Source: Nothopassalora personata
Lineage: Eukaryota; Ascomycota; Dothideomycetes; Mycosphaerellales; Mycosphaerellaceae
DNA: 64,000 bases
NCBI GenBank assembly: GCA_033816765.1
Contig: CM066287.1
Coordinates: 5,456,001-5,520,000, forward strand
Reading direction: 5' to 3'
Shown: one piece after another, positions 62,673 through 64,000 of the stretch
Numbering within the stretch: the stretch's first letter is position 1
Layout of the letters: every line of letters starts with the position of its first letter
Program-made: the position numbers and the translations under genes
Notes under the pieces: model-generated
The model's input: the letters and a program-made list of their open reading frames with translations, nothing else
What the model was told of the DNA's origin: nothing
Databases searched by the model: none

Positions 62673-64000
62673 GTTAACCTAGAGGGCTAGCACTATAGGA
62701 AAGCTAATATAAGAATAACCTAGCTTTTAAGCTTACTACTACCTAACTACTATATAGCTAGGGATACTATTATAGCTTAGCTAAAGATAGATTATAAAAG
62801 GACCTTAAAGATCCTTAAGGCTTAAGAGGCTAGATTAAATCCCTCTAAGGCTAAGTATAGTATAGTAGCTACCTAGGTTAGGCCCTTAGGTTAGGCAAGA
62901 TTACTTTCCTACCTTCTCTATAAGAAGGACTATTGTCACGGGTGAACGACGTATACACTAAAGTTCTATAAAGTTTGTAATAAGTTCGATATAGAAGAAA
63001 GGGGAAGTTATACGCTGTCCGAGGAAAAGGTGTCGGAAAGCAATCCGAACGCATAGGCGCAGCCTATGCTAAGAAACAGGGGCCCGCCCCTTACACTACC
63101 CCCCCCCCTTCCTCCTCCGCCGCCCCTAGTTATAGCTCGCTCTAGAGCCCATTGTCCTAGGTGTTCTCGTTAGGCTCGTAATAGGAAGTGCCCGAGCTTC
63201 TCTTCCTTATTGTCTAGCCCCGCCGACGCCGAGATGAAGTATTGTTACCTAGGTAAGTGTAAGGTTTGCTATTGTCCATTAAGTAACAATAGCCATTGTC
63301 ACATATGAACAATAGGAGCCTAGAACATATCTTTAGGTTCTCGTTCTCTTTTTTCTTTTCTTTCTTTTCCTTATCGCCTACCGCACGCGTAAGTCGCCCC
63401 TCCCCCTCCCCCTCCCCCTAGCTAAGCGTCTCTAGCCTTAGGGGCATATTCGCGTATCTTATACCTATTAGGGAGACGATATTTTCCCTACGGGTTCCGA
63501 TAGATACTAATAGCATGCCGTGAATAGAAACCATTACTACTACATCTCCTATTAACACTATTAAGTAAGTCCGAATGAATTCCTACGGAGACCGAAACAT
63601 TCTAACCGGAGCCTAGCATAAAATGTCCTAACGCCGCATCTACTACGTCCCCTACGCCTCTACTAGCGTAGACTGCGTCTCCTAGTATATAAGTACCGGT
63701 CCTCGTCCTATTCTTATCGGGGTCCGCTAATTATCGTTAGGGCGTAACCGCGCGCGCCTACTAGGCCTGTAATACTAATCGTAAGCATTGCGAGGACATG
63801 TATATACCGCGCGGACCGCGAAGGAAAATTATCGCTAACCGCGCGTTTTAGGCCGGAGCTCGCCTACGCCGCCTATACTAAGTAGACCCGCGCTACTAAC
63901 TAGAACCGCGCGTAAGCATCCTCCCTAGCGTCCTCCGCTACTTTTCTACCGGCTAACGGTCTTTTAGCGACGACGCCCGTACTAAGCTCCGCGCCGTCCT
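62673..64000. repeat. RIP-affected repeat running off the right edge
   Basis: From 62673 to about 62930 the sequence almost lacks CpA and TpG and is rich in TpA (for example TATAGTATAGTAGCTACC). After about 63000, CpG is kept while CpA is still rare. C-runs occur near 63100 and CCCTCC-type runs near 63400. No open frame of note exists. It is a heavily mutated transposon, type unknown. Confidence 0.65.

Noticed and set aside
62934..63310. Possible further LTR starting TGTCACGGGTGAAC, with a related TGTCACATATGAAC about 360 bases later
   Set aside because: No matching CA end with a target duplication could be found for either; the flanks (ACTAT and CTACC) do not match.

Overview
The window looks like nuclear DNA of a filamentous ascomycete, most likely a dothideomycete of the Capnodiales/Mycosphaerellales type. 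The evidence is short GT-AG introns (about 47-126 nt) with CTAAC/CTGAC-like branch sites, fungal-only families (Sur7, Opi3, Zn2Cys6 factors, CRH-type GH16, GH114, DUF5872), a right flank with RIP-like loss of CpA/TpG, and related introns in unrelated genes that resemble the introner-like elements known from that class. The species is not determined. I saw no rRNA, tRNA or CRISPR.

Layout. 0-6 kb: a degraded MYND/Mss51-C-like gene at the left edge, a divergent JmjC-cupin/LYR pair, OPI3, and an F-box-like gene broken by a stop and a frame break. 6.4-7.0 kb: an AT-rich, probably RIP-mutated relic. 7.8-12 kb: a coiled-coil fungal protein and an alpha/beta hydrolase whose stop codon lies in a 21-bp tandem repeat. 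12-19 kb: about 5.8 kb without a recognised gene, whose right part (16-17.8 kb) reads as a spliced, ATG-free 5' leader of a G1 cyclin. 20-32 kb: UTP4, a SUR7 protein, a secreted agmatinase-like enzyme, NOC4, ATP4, a 2-oxoglutarate oxygenase and an aldo-keto reductase. 34-47 kb: a GPI-anchored GH16 transglycosylase, an unknown membrane-anchored protein, a DUF5872/HVA1-Tudor protein, a cytochrome P450, a zinc-finger/DAO oxidoreductase and a Zn2Cys6 regulator. 47-60 kb: MED19, RAD10, IMP4, UPF1, NUS1 and a GH114 protein. 60-64 kb: a nested transposon graveyard.

How the genes relate. Most are housekeeping genes that are not co-regulated in any obvious way. Three serve ribosome biogenesis (UTP4, NOC4, IMP4), two mRNA transcription or decay (MED19, UPF1), one DNA repair (RAD10), and two lipid or dolichol synthesis (OPI3, NUS1). 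Several secreted or wall proteins are scattered among them. No biosynthetic gene cluster is evident: the P450, the zinc-finger/DAO protein and the Zn2Cys6 factor are neighbours, but no backbone synthase is present.

The most interesting signals are three related introns in three unrelated genes, the long spliced leader of the cyclin, and two small young insertions with target-site duplications inside the repeat-rich right end. I found no evidence for a wholly new multi-gene system. Exon-intron models were derived by reading splice signals and protein continuity by eye. Family assignments come from recognised motifs, not from database searches.
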